Below are positions 54,947 through 64,000 of a stretch of DNA of 64,000 bases, in pieces. The DNA is from Paraburkholderia megapolitana (GTDB taxonomy: Bacteria; Pseudomonadota; Gammaproteobacteria; Burkholderiales; Burkholderiaceae): positions 3,888,501-3,952,500 of the forward strand of contig NZ_CP041745.1 of NCBI RefSeq assembly GCF_007556815.1, given 5' to 3'. The translations under genes and the position numbers were made by a program. Within the stretch, counting starts at the first letter, position 1. Each line of letters starts with the position of its first letter. The notes beneath the pieces are model-generated. The model made no database searches. It saw only the letters and a list, made by a program, of their open reading frames with translations, and was not told the DNA's origin.

Positions 54947-55250
54947 CTGGTTCTCCTGCTTTTTCAATTCGCCACCGATACCCGCAAACGCCCGTCCAGC
55001 AAAGGTATGCGGACAAAAAAACGGGCGCTGCCAAGCCACGGATTATGGCAAAACGGGTGGCCGACTTTTGATTCTAGACCATGTTGCGTAAACGAAACAG
55101 GGACCGACCAGGCGGTCTGCTTTTCCTTTGTCTCGATAAACCCTTTTGTTACATTACGTGGCAACTTCTCGCGAAGTTAATGGCAAGGCCGCAATACAGA
55201 CAACTACTCGCCTTGTGACAAAAATTCGTAGCATCCTTGGAGATCATTCG
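54947..55250. other. 304-base divergent region between coq7 and the porin gene
   Basis: No gene seen. It must carry both promoters. The best candidate for the porin is -35 TTGTCT (55129-55134), 16 bases, -10 TACATT (55151-55156), which implies a leader of about 90 bases, common for porin mRNAs under small-RNA control; no such RNA was identified. Confidence 0.4.
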
Positions 55251-56408
55251 ATGAAAAAGTCGCTTCTCGCGCTTGCAGCTTTTGGCGCGTTCGCTGGCGT
55301 CGCTCATGCTCAAAGCAGTGTCACGCTGTACGGCATTATTGACGAAGGTTTCAACATCAACACGAACGCAGGCGGCAAGCACCTGTACAACCTGTCGAGC
55401 GGTGTTCTGCAAGGCAGCCGTTGGGGCCTGCGCGGCACGGAAGACCTGGGCGGTGGCCTGAAGGCAATCTTCGTGCTCGAAAACGGTTTTGACGTGAACA
55501 GCGGCAAGCTCGGTCAAGGCGGTCTGGAATTCGGTCGTCAAGCCTACGTCGGCCTGTCGAGCCAGTTCGGTACGGTCACGCTGGGTCGTCAGTACGACTC
55601 CGTCGTCGACTACGTCGGCCCGCTCGAAGCCGGCGACCAGTGGGGCGGCTACATCGCTGCTCACCCGGGCGACCTCGACAACTTCAACAACGCTTACCGC
55701 GTGAACAACGCAGTCAAGTTCACCAGCGCGAACTACGCTGGCCTGACGTTCGGCGCCCTGTACAGCTTTGGTGGCGTGGCAGGCGATTTCAGCCGCAATC
55801 AGACGTTCTCGGTCGGTGCTGGTTACAGCAACGGTCCGCTGGTGTTGGGTGTCGGTTACTTGAACGCACGTAACCCGTCGTCGTCGACTGGCCTGTTCGG
55901 CAACAACACCACGAGCGGCACGGCAGCTCCGGTGACGTCGCCGGTCTACCTGGGCTACGCAAATGCCAACACGTACCAGGTCATCGGTGCGGGCGGTGCT
56001 TACACGTTCGGCGCAGCAACGATCGGCGCGACGTACTCGAACATCAAGTTCATGAACTTCTCGAGCGGCGCGTTCCTGAGCCAGACCGCCACGTTCAACA
56101 ACGGCGAACTGAACTTCAAGTATCAGCTGACCCCGGCACTCGTGCTCGGCGCTGCGTATGACTACACGCGCGGCAGCAAGATCAGCGGCGGCTCCGCTGC
56201 CCAGTATCACCAAGGTTCGATCGGCGCCGATTACTTCCTGTCGAAGCGGACCGACGTCTATGTGATTGGCGTCTACCAGCATGCTTTGGGCAATACGCTG
56301 GACGCGAAGGGCAATGTTATCCAAGCCGATGCTTCGATCAACGGCCTGACGCCTTCGGCGAACCAGAACCAGCTGACGGCACGTGTCGGTATCCGCCACA
56401 AGTTCTAA
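55251..56408 (+). CDS. Outer-membrane porin, Gram-negative general porin type
   Basis: A 385-residue porin with a clear signal peptide cut after AFAGVAHA (residue 20). The mature protein begins QSSVTLYGIIDEGF, typical of Burkholderia/Bordetella 16-strand trimeric porins; it has the loop sequence QYDSVVDYV and ends in a C-terminal Phe (ARVGIRHKF) as needed for outer-membrane assembly. Substrate range is not readable. ATG at 55251 has GGAG 8 bases upstream. Codon use is strongly biased toward C/G-ending codons with few rare ones, as expected of an abundant protein. A UUCG-loop terminator follows. Confidence 0.95.
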   Translation: MKKSLLALAAFGAFAGVAHAQSSVTLYGIIDEGFNINTNAGGKHLYNLSSGVLQGSRWGLRGTEDLGGGLKAIFVLENGFDVNSGKLGQGGLEFGRQAYVGLSSQFGTVTLGRQYDSVVDYVGPLEAGDQWGGYIAAHPGDLDNFNNAYRVNNAVKFTSANYAGLTFGALYSFGGVAGDFSRNQTFSVGAGYSNGPLVLGVGYLNARNPSSSTGLFGNNTTSGTAAPVTSPVYLGYANANTYQVIGAGGAYTFGAATIGATYSNIKFMNFSSGAFLSQTATFNNGELNFKYQLTPALVLGAAYDYTRGSKISGGSAAQYHQGSIGADYFLSKRTDVYVIGVYQHALGNTLDAKGNVIQADASINGLTPSANQNQLTARVGIRHKF

Positions 56409-56434
56409 TAAGTCGTAAAAAAGCAGTTCAACTC

Positions 56435-56460
56435 AAAGGCGCCTTCGGGCGCCTTTTTTT
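56435..56460 (+). terminator. Intrinsic terminator of the porin gene
   Basis: Nine-base arms (56435-56443 and 56448-56456) with a TTCG tetraloop and a run of seven T. Confidence 0.95.
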
Positions 56461-56496
56461 GTCTGCTGCTTTTGCGGGTTGCGCGGATGGGTAATG

Positions 56497-56532
56497 AAAA
56501 ACGGCCTGACAGGGTGACCTGTCAGGCCGTTT
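56497..56532 (-). terminator. Intrinsic terminator of the acyl-CoA ligase gene
   Basis: On the minus strand a perfect 15-bp stem (56532-56518/56513-56499) with a 4-base loop runs into five T. It faces the porin terminator. Confidence 0.92.
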
Positions 56533-56628
56533 GATCTTGCAGATCCAGTTGTCTTCGCGTCATGTGCGACCTACTCGATCGCACCTTCGCGCTCGCCGTA
56601 ACGTTGTTCGGCGCCCGACTACATACTG

Positions 56629-58302
56629 TTACGCGCGCCCGTCGCGCAATTCCCGACGCAGGATCTTGCCCACATTGCTCTTCGGCAGCTCGGTGCGGAA
56701 CTCGATGATTCTCGGCCGCTTGTACCCGGTCAGTTGCTCCTTGCAGTACGCGAACAGCACCGCGTCGGTGAGCGCCGGATCCTTCTTCACCACGAACAGC
56801 TTGACCGCCTCGCCCGAATGCTCGTCCGGCACACCAACGGCCGCTACTTCGAACACGCCAGGATGCTTGGCCACCACGTCTTCGATCTCGTTCGGATACA
56901 CGTTGAAGCCCGACACCAGGATCATGTCCTTCTTGCGGTCGATGATCTTCGTGTAACCGCGTTCGTTCATGAAACCTACGTCTCCCGACTTGAAGAAGCC
57001 ATCGGCCGTCATGACCTTGGCGGTTTCGTCGGGGCGATTCCAGTAGCCGGCCATCACCTGCGGCCCGCGAATGCAGACTTCGCCTGGCTGGCCGAGCGGT
57101 ACTTCGTTGCCCTCGTCATCGCGGATCGAAATCTCCGTGGACGGCATCGGCAGTCCGATCGTCCCGCTGTACTCCGCTGTGTTCGACGGGTTGCAGGTCG
57201 CGCAGGGCGAGGTCTCCGAAAGGCCATAGCCCTCGATGATCGGCGCGTTCGTTCTCTCGAACCAGCGCTTCGCGACCGCCTCCTGAACCGCCATCCCGCC
57301 ACCGTTCGCGACCAGCAGATTCGAGAAATCGAGCTTGTCGAAATCGGGGTGATTGAGCATCGCGTTATACAGCGTGTTCACCGCCGGTATCGTCGTGATC
57401 GGATAGCCTTGCAGCGACTTGATCATGCCCGCGATGTCGCGCGGATTCGGAATCAACACGCCGAGGCCGCCGGTGCGAATGGTCAACAGGCCGCAAACCG
57501 TCAGCGCAAACACGTGATACAGCGGCAGTGCCACGACCGTGATGAACTGGTCGATATCGGGCCGCTTCGCGCGCGCCGGCTGGAGCCAGGCTTCCGACTG
57601 CAGCACATTGGCGATCAGGTTTCTATGCAGCAGCGTGGCACCCTTCGCCACCCCGGTCGTGCCGCCCGTGTACTGCAGAAAAGCGATATCGTCGGGGCCT
57701 TGCTTGACCGGGCTGAATGAGCGGCGCGCGCCTTCGGCGAGCGCATCGTTGAATTTGACGTGCCCCGGCAGATTCCAGGCGGGCACCATCTTTTTGACCC
57801 GGCGGACCACGAAGTTGACGATGAGCCCCTTCGGTCCCAGCAGATCGCCAAGCGACGCAACCACGATGTGCTTGATGGAGGTGTTGGCGACAACCGCCTG
57901 CAGCGTCACTGCGAAATTCTCAAGCAGGATGATCGCTTCGGCGCCGCTGTCCTTCAGTTGATGTTCGAGTTCACGTGGCGTGTACAGCGGGTTCACGTTC
58001 ACGACGACATACCCTGCGCGCAGAATCGCGGCCAATGCGACCGGGTACTGCAACACGTTCGGCATCATGATCGCAACGCGGGCGCCACGCGCGATTCCTT
58101 TCGACTGCAACCATCCGCCGAGCTTCGCGGAAAGCGTGTCGAGTTCGCCGTAGGTAATCTCTTTGCCCATGCACGCGAACGCCGGCTTCGCGCGATATTT
58201 GTGAAAACTTTCCTCGAACAGATCGGCAATCGATGCGTACTGGGTCGGATCGATCTCAGCTGGAACGCCAGACGGATAAGACTTCAGCCAGATTTTTTCC
58301 AC
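56629..58302 (-). CDS. fadD: Long-chain fatty acid-CoA ligase
   Basis: A 557-residue adenylate-forming enzyme that activates fatty acids to acyl-CoA for beta-oxidation or lipid use. The AMP-binding signature YTGGTTGVAKG is at 211-221. EGYGLSETSP, the FACS-type segment DGFFKSGDVGFMNERGY and the C-terminal PKSNVGKILRREL with the catalytic Lys are present. Length and motifs match E. coli FadD (561). The start is GTG at 58302, giving MEKIWLKSYPSGVPAEID. It is a single-gene unit with its own terminator. Confidence 0.93.
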   Translation of the reverse strand: MEKIWLKSYPSGVPAEIDPTQYASIADLFEESFHKYRAKPAFACMGKEITYGELDTLSAKLGGWLQSKGIARGARVAIMMPNVLQYPVALAAILRAGYVVVNVNPLYTPRELEHQLKDSGAEAIILLENFAVTLQAVVANTSIKHIVVASLGDLLGPKGLIVNFVVRRVKKMVPAWNLPGHVKFNDALAEGARRSFSPVKQGPDDIAFLQYTGGTTGVAKGATLLHRNLIANVLQSEAWLQPARAKRPDIDQFITVVALPLYHVFALTVCGLLTIRTGGLGVLIPNPRDIAGMIKSLQGYPITTIPAVNTLYNAMLNHPDFDKLDFSNLLVANGGGMAVQEAVAKRWFERTNAPIIEGYGLSETSPCATCNPSNTAEYSGTIGLPMPSTEISIRDDEGNEVPLGQPGEVCIRGPQVMAGYWNRPDETAKVMTADGFFKSGDVGFMNERGYTKIIDRKKDMILVSGFNVYPNEIEDVVAKHPGVFEVAAVGVPDEHSGEAVKLFVVKKDPALTDAVLFAYCKEQLTGYKRPRIIEFRTELPKSNVGKILRRELRDGRA

Positions 58303-58476
58303 GCGGCGTCTCCCTCTATATTTTCGAATGATCGTGCTAAAAAGTGCATCGTAGCATGCAGGTCCAACGGCAAAGCGCGAAAAGCGGCATGGTTAGACGA
58401 CGCCCTCGAACAACAAGGCGATTTTTTCACAAATAACGGGGGATAGAAGCCCATTGAAGGACGTTTCCGGCAGCCG

Positions 58477-60555
58477 TTAGACTCGCTCGACTTCGACAAG
58501 ACAGTCATAGAAGGTTGCGGAACCACCCAGGTCGGTGAGCCGCTGGCTCGTGACCTGATTGGCGTTGCGGCCGTCCGGCGAGAGCTTTTTCCACCAGATC
58601 GACAATCCGACTACGAGCCCTTCCCTCGCCTTGTCCGTCACGCGAGCGCGCGCTTGCATCGAACCGCGGTCGTTGAAGATACGCACCTGATCGCCATCTG
58701 TGATTCCGCGGAGTTGCGCGTCTGAAGGATGGATGTCGAGATGCGGATGACCCTCGGTCGACCGCAGGCTCGTGACATTGACGAAGGTACTGTTCAGAAA
58801 GTTGCGGGCGGGCGGCGAAATCATCGCCAGCGGATAGCGTTCGACGAGCTCCGGCGAACCTTCCGCCGATTCATACGGCGGCAGGTAATCCGGCAACGGA
58901 TCGAGCCCTTGCTGCGCGAGGCGCTGACTCGAGAACTCGCACTTGCCGGACGGAGTGCGGAAGCCGCCGTTCGCAAACGGTGCGTCCGGCAGATTCAGGC
59001 GGGCCCAGCCTGTCTGTTTTAGGGTTTCCCAGTCGGTTCCGGCAAGCGCCGGATCGCTCCAGCGTAGCGCATTCGCCGCAACTGTCTCGTCACTCTCGAA
59101 CAACGCCGGTTCTTGCAGTCCCATCGCCCGCGCTATACCCCGAAAGATCTCCGTGTTCGGCCGTGCGTCGCCAACCGGCGCGATCGCGGGCAGATTCACC
59201 ATCACGTGGGTGTGTCCGTAGGATTTGTGCACATCGAGATGCTCGAGTTGCGTTGTCGCTGGGAGAAGCAGATCGGCGAAATCAGCGGTGTCGGTGCGGA
59301 AATGCTCAAGCACGATCGTGAAGAGGTCCTCACGCGCGAAGCCGGCCGCGACTCGCTCTGAATCGGGCGCGACGGCCACCGGGTTCGAGTTATAGACAAT
59401 GACGGCCTCGACCTGCGGCCCGAACGTAGCATCGCCCGGATGCAGCAGCGCATTGCCGATTTCGTTCATATTGATGACGCGCGGCTGACGCTGCGGCCAG
59501 CCCGGTATCAGATCGGGGCGCCCGAGCGCGTGCGAATCGACCGGCGCCCAGCCCGACGACGACAGCAGCAGGCCGCCCGCCCGATCTCGCCACGCACCGG
59601 TCAACGACGGCAGACACGCGATGGCCCGCGTCGCGTTGCCCCCGCCGCGCACGCGCTGCATGCCGTAGTTCAGACGGATCGATGCCTTGCGGGTACTGCC
59701 GTACAGACGCGCCAGATCGACGACGACCTGCTCGTCGATACCGCAGATCTGCGCGACGCGCGCAGGTGGATAGGTCAGCGCGCGTGCTTTGAGCTCGTCG
59801 AAACCTACCGTGTGGTCGGCGATATACGCCAGGTCGAGCAGGTTGTCCGAGATCAGCACATGCATCATGCCGAGCGCGAGCGCACCGTCGGTGCCCGGCT
59901 TCAGCGCAATGTGCTGGTGGCACTTTTCGGCGGTCAGCGAGCGATAGGGGTCGATCGCGATCAGCTTCGCGCCGCGACGTTTCGCCTCCTGAACGCGTGT
60001 CCAGAAGTGCAGGTTTGATGCGATCGGGTTGGCACCCCAGATCAGAATGACTTCGCTCTCTTCGAAGAACTCGGTCAGCATGCCGAGGCTCGCACCATAG
60101 GTGTATTTGAGCCCGGCCGCGCCAGCTGCGGCGCAGATCGTGCGGTCCAGCTGCGACGCTCCGATTGCATGGAAAAATCGCTGGGCGATGCTTTCGCTTT
60201 GCACGAGCCCCATAGTGCCGGCATAGCTGTACGGCATGATCGCCTCGGGTGCGCGACTTGCGATCTCCGACAGGCGCGTTGCCGCAATCTCGAGCGCCTC
60301 GCTCCAGGTGATGGGCTCGAAGCGGCCTTCGCCCTTTCTGCCGACGCGCTTCATCGGCGTCGTCAAACGCTCCGGATGATGTACGCGCTCCGCGTAACGA
60401 CTCACCTTCGTGCAGAGAACGCCCTGGGTGGGCGGGTGATCGGGGTCTCCGGTGACTTTGATGGCCCGTCCATCTTCGACGGTCACGCGCATGGCGCAGG
60501 TGTCCGGGCAATCGTGCGGACAGACGGCGCGGGCGAATTCGGCGGGGGCGTTCAT
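58477..60555 (-). CDS. Molybdopterin oxidoreductase (Mo-bisMGD family)
   Basis: A 692-residue member of the DMSO reductase superfamily. The N-terminal [4Fe-4S] motif is Cys12, Cys16, Cys20 and Cys48 (VCPHDCPDTC, GVLCTK). Cys141 (DRTICAAAG) is placed where the molybdenum ligand is expected. The C-terminal molydopterin dinucleotide-binding domain (about 570-690) includes TEGHPHLDIHPSDA. No twin-arginine signal is seen, so it is probably cytoplasmic. The substrate is unknown. No FeS or membrane-anchor subunit and no cofactor genes are adjacent. ATG at 60555, divergent from the M20 gene. Confidence 0.88.
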   Translation of the reverse strand: MNAPAEFARAVCPHDCPDTCAMRVTVEDGRAIKVTGDPDHPPTQGVLCTKVSRYAERVHHPERLTTPMKRVGRKGEGRFEPITWSEALEIAATRLSEIASRAPEAIMPYSYAGTMGLVQSESIAQRFFHAIGASQLDRTICAAAGAAGLKYTYGASLGMLTEFFEESEVILIWGANPIASNLHFWTRVQEAKRRGAKLIAIDPYRSLTAEKCHQHIALKPGTDGALALGMMHVLISDNLLDLAYIADHTVGFDELKARALTYPPARVAQICGIDEQVVVDLARLYGSTRKASIRLNYGMQRVRGGGNATRAIACLPSLTGAWRDRAGGLLLSSSGWAPVDSHALGRPDLIPGWPQRQPRVINMNEIGNALLHPGDATFGPQVEAVIVYNSNPVAVAPDSERVAAGFAREDLFTIVLEHFRTDTADFADLLLPATTQLEHLDVHKSYGHTHVMVNLPAIAPVGDARPNTEIFRGIARAMGLQEPALFESDETVAANALRWSDPALAGTDWETLKQTGWARLNLPDAPFANGGFRTPSGKCEFSSQRLAQQGLDPLPDYLPPYESAEGSPELVERYPLAMISPPARNFLNSTFVNVTSLRSTEGHPHLDIHPSDAQLRGITDGDQVRIFNDRGSMQARARVTDKAREGLVVGLSIWWKKLSPDGRNANQVTSQRLTDLGGSATFYDCLVEVERV

Positions 60556-60724
60556 GGGCGGTGGTCGTTGCTGAGCGGAATAGCGTTGATTTTATTACGT
60601 CCGCGGCTGGCCAGCCCGTGCCGTGCCGCCAAAAATTCCGGTGGGCGTAGAATGGATCGCCTCGATGTTCGAAGCACGCAAGTGGCTTCGGACGACATCA
60701 CGTACATCGAAGCCCGATTCCATC

Positions 60725-61918
60725 ATGAAACTGATCCCCGAAATTCAGGCCGCGAGCGGCGAAATCCAGACCCTGCGACGAACGATTCACGCACATCCCG
60801 AACTTCGTTACGAAGAAACCCAGACGGCCGACCTTGTTGCGAAAACACTGGCCGACTGGGGGATCGAAGTGCATCGAGGCATGGGTAAGACTGGAGTGGT
60901 CGGCATCCTGAAGCGCGGTAGCAGCACGCGGTCGATCGGTCTTCGCGCCGACATGGACGCGCTCCCGATCCAGGAACTCAACACCTTCGATCATCGTTCA
61001 CGCAATGACGGGAAAATGCATGCGTGCGGACACGATGGACATACCGCGATGCTACTCGGTGCGGCGCGGCACCTCGTGAAACACGGGGAGTTCGATGGGA
61101 CGATCGTGTTCATTTTTCAACCGGCGGAAGAAGGTGGGGCCGGCGCGCAGGCGATGATCGACGATGGTCTGTTTACGAAATTCCCTGTCGATGCCGTATT
61201 CGGCATTCACAACTGGCCCGGCATGCCTGCCGGTCAGTTCGGTGTGACGGAAGGCCCGATCATGGCCTCGAGCAATGAATTCCGGATCGAGATCAAGGGT
61301 ACGGGGGCGCACGCGGCGATGCCGCATAACGGGAACGATCCAGTATTTACCGCAGTACAGATCGCCAACGGCCTGCAAGGCATCATCACCCGCAACAAGA
61401 AACCCCTCGATACGGCGGTGCTGTCCATTACCCAGATCCACGCCGGCGATGCAGTGAACGTCGTTCCTAACGATGCATGGATCGCGGGAACCGTGCGTAC
61501 GTTTACGACGGCGACGCTCGATCTGATCGAGACACGCATGCGCAAGATCGCGGAGACGACCGCGGAGGCATACGATTGCTCGGCGAAACTGACGTTCCAC
61601 CGAAACTATCCGCCGACAATCAATAGCGGCGAGGAGACGCGCTTCGCAGCGGCGGTGATGAAGGAGATCGTCGGCGCGGAGAACGTCGACGATGCCGTCG
61701 AACCGACGATGGGTGCGGAAGACTTCTCGTTCATGCTGCTGGCGAAGCCGGGTTGCTACGCGTTCCTCGGCAACGGCGAAGGCGGTCACCGCGATGCCGG
61801 CCACGGAGCGGGACCATGCATGCTGCACAACGCCAGCTATGACTTCAATGACGAGCTGTTGCCTATCGGTGCAACGTATTGGGTTCGGCTGGCGCAGCAG
61901 TTTTTGTCGCAGCGGTAG
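60725..61918 (+). CDS. M20-family metallo-amidohydrolase (hippurate hydrolase-like)
   Basis: A 397-residue M20D peptidase/aminoacylase. Metal ligands include Cys101 and His103 in MHACGHDGHTAML and the paired Glu in FQPAEEGGAG; the lid domain sits at about 185-300. Relatives cleave N-acyl amino acids or hippurate and some act on indole-acetyl amino acids; the substrate here is unknown. The start MKLIPEIQAASGEI at 60725 is the family start, with no obvious ribosome-binding site; the frame opens at 60623. It is convergent with the rRNA operon. Confidence 0.92.
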   Translation: MKLIPEIQAASGEIQTLRRTIHAHPELRYEETQTADLVAKTLADWGIEVHRGMGKTGVVGILKRGSSTRSIGLRADMDALPIQELNTFDHRSRNDGKMHACGHDGHTAMLLGAARHLVKHGEFDGTIVFIFQPAEEGGAGAQAMIDDGLFTKFPVDAVFGIHNWPGMPAGQFGVTEGPIMASSNEFRIEIKGTGAHAAMPHNGNDPVFTAVQIANGLQGIITRNKKPLDTAVLSITQIHAGDAVNVVPNDAWIAGTVRTFTTATLDLIETRMRKIAETTAEAYDCSAKLTFHRNYPPTINSGEETRFAAAVMKEIVGAENVDDAVEPTMGAEDFSFMLLAKPGCYAFLGNGEGGHRDAGHGAGPCMLHNASYDFNDELLPIGATYWVRLAQQFLSQR

Positions 61919-62141
61919 CTTTATGCGATGACGATTATTCTCGGTGGCCTACTGAGGGGTTTGGAAGGGTCGTCGGGAAAGAGTTCACGCTATGCAGCGT
62001 ATTTCATCTTCGTGCGTAACGAGGTGAGTGAACAACAAGCTGGGGCGGTGGCCGCCCCCGGGGTGAAGTACTGGGGGGCGTCGTCCGGCAAGGCATGAGA
62101 CGCGTACGGCTTGTACGCTACTAAACCGGTGCGGTAAACGC

Positions 62142-62172
62142 CAAGACCCCGCTGGTTGAGGGCGGGGTCTTG
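62142..62172 (-). terminator. Probable rRNA operon terminator
   Basis: Perfect 11-bp GC-rich arms (62142-62152 and 62162-62172) lie just after the 5S gene. The T-run on the minus strand is short; a second small hairpin (62102-62118) follows. The rest of 61919-62188 shows no gene. Confidence 0.65.
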
Positions 62173-62188
62173 TCTTGCAGCATGAGGA

Positions 62189-62304
62189 GCCTGACGATTA
62201 CCTACTTTCACACGGGCAATCCGCACTATCATCGGCGTGGAGTCGTTTCACGGTCCTGTTCGGGATGGGAAGGGGTGGTACCGACACGCTATGGTCATCA
62301 GGCA
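62189..62304 (-). rRNA. rrf: 5S ribosomal RNA
   Basis: On the minus strand it begins TGCCTGATGACCATAGCG and ends GTAATCGTCAGGC; the termini pair to form helix I, and the ACCCCTTCCCATCCCGAACA and GAAACGACTCC segments are typical of 5S. Length is about 116 nucleotides; ends may be off by a base or two. Confidence 0.95.
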
Positions 62305-62495
62305 TGACTTGTTGCTGTGTCGCCTTTGAGGGCGCTACAGCCAATCTGGAAGAAGTAGTTGAGAGGAAGCCTCTCGTTTGGGGTTGTGCGTATCGTGCAC
62401 AACACTGATCTCAACCGGTGGTGTCTTGCCCCCGTTCGGGGGTGGTCCTGAGTAAGTGCTGAAGCACTAACTCATGACGTAAAACACACCTGTTA
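62305..62495 (-). other. 23S-5S spacer
   Basis: About 190 bases with no tRNA. It has a hairpin, GTTGTGC and GTGCACAAC arms at 62383-62404, probably a processing stem for RNase III-type cleavage. Confidence 0.6.

Positions 62496-64000
<1,505 letters not shown>

Overview
This is a 64 kb stretch of conserved, high-GC chromosome from a beta-proteobacterium of the Burkholderiaceae, most like Paraburkholderia, Burkholderia or Caballeronia. The call rests on the gene order, an AKKA-repeat histone H1-like protein, a Burkholderia-type trimeric porin, FtsZ/FtsA/MurE sequences of beta-proteobacterial type and a 23S-5S rRNA end. I saw no phage, insertion sequence, CRISPR array, toxin-antitoxin pair or antiviral island, and I do not claim a new multi-gene system.

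Layout. 1-3.1 kb: the end of a DUF3426 gene, thiol peroxidase tpx, a PfkB-type sugar/nucleoside kinase, a glycine-zipper lipoprotein and the H1-like protein. 3.6-8.7 kb: nrdB and nrdA (class Ia ribonucleotide reductase), with a promoter covered by two NrdR-like boxes upstream of nrdA. 8.8-12.7 kb: ampD, a PP0621-like protein, a CcsA/YpjD-family membrane protein, ffh and a purine phosphoribosyltransferase. 12.8-21.3 kb: marC-proS, rppH, a CNP1-like lipoprotein, proB, obgE, the rplU-rpmA operon, ispB and tRNA-Pro(CGG). 21.4-28.1 kb: a CNNM/CorC-type protein, pilB-pilC-pilD-coaE, zapD and yacG. 28.2-35.5 kb: mutT, a DUF815 ATPase, argJ, secA, a DciA-like protein and lpxC. 35.8 kb: a peroxiredoxin.

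36.5-53.9 kb is a complete dcw (division and cell wall) cluster on the minus strand: mraZ-rsmH-ftsL-ftsI-murE-murF-mraY-murD-ftsW-murG-murC-ddlB-ftsQ-ftsA-ftsZ. Eight of its junctions are 4-base ATGA stop/start overlaps. Its promoter (-35 TTGACC, 17-base spacer, -10 TAAAGT) is followed by four 10-base repeats that look like MraZ operators. The cluster makes UDP-MurNAc-pentapeptide and lipid II and builds the divisome; lpxC just beyond it commits material to lipid A.

54.3-64 kb: coq7, a major porin, a long-chain acyl-CoA ligase, a molybdopterin oxidoreductase, an M20 amidohydrolase, and then the 5S gene and the 3' half of a 23S gene of an rRNA operon on the minus strand, running off the right edge.

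The most useful non-coding observations are the two NrdR boxes over the nrdA promoter, the four-repeat MraZ operator, the near-consensus rplU promoter, the structured proS/rppH divergent region, and a possible tRNA-Pro promoter inside the end of ispB. The most unusual proteins are NrdA with a glycine-rich tether before its C-terminal cysteine pair, and a PilB that lacks the usual N-terminal domain.
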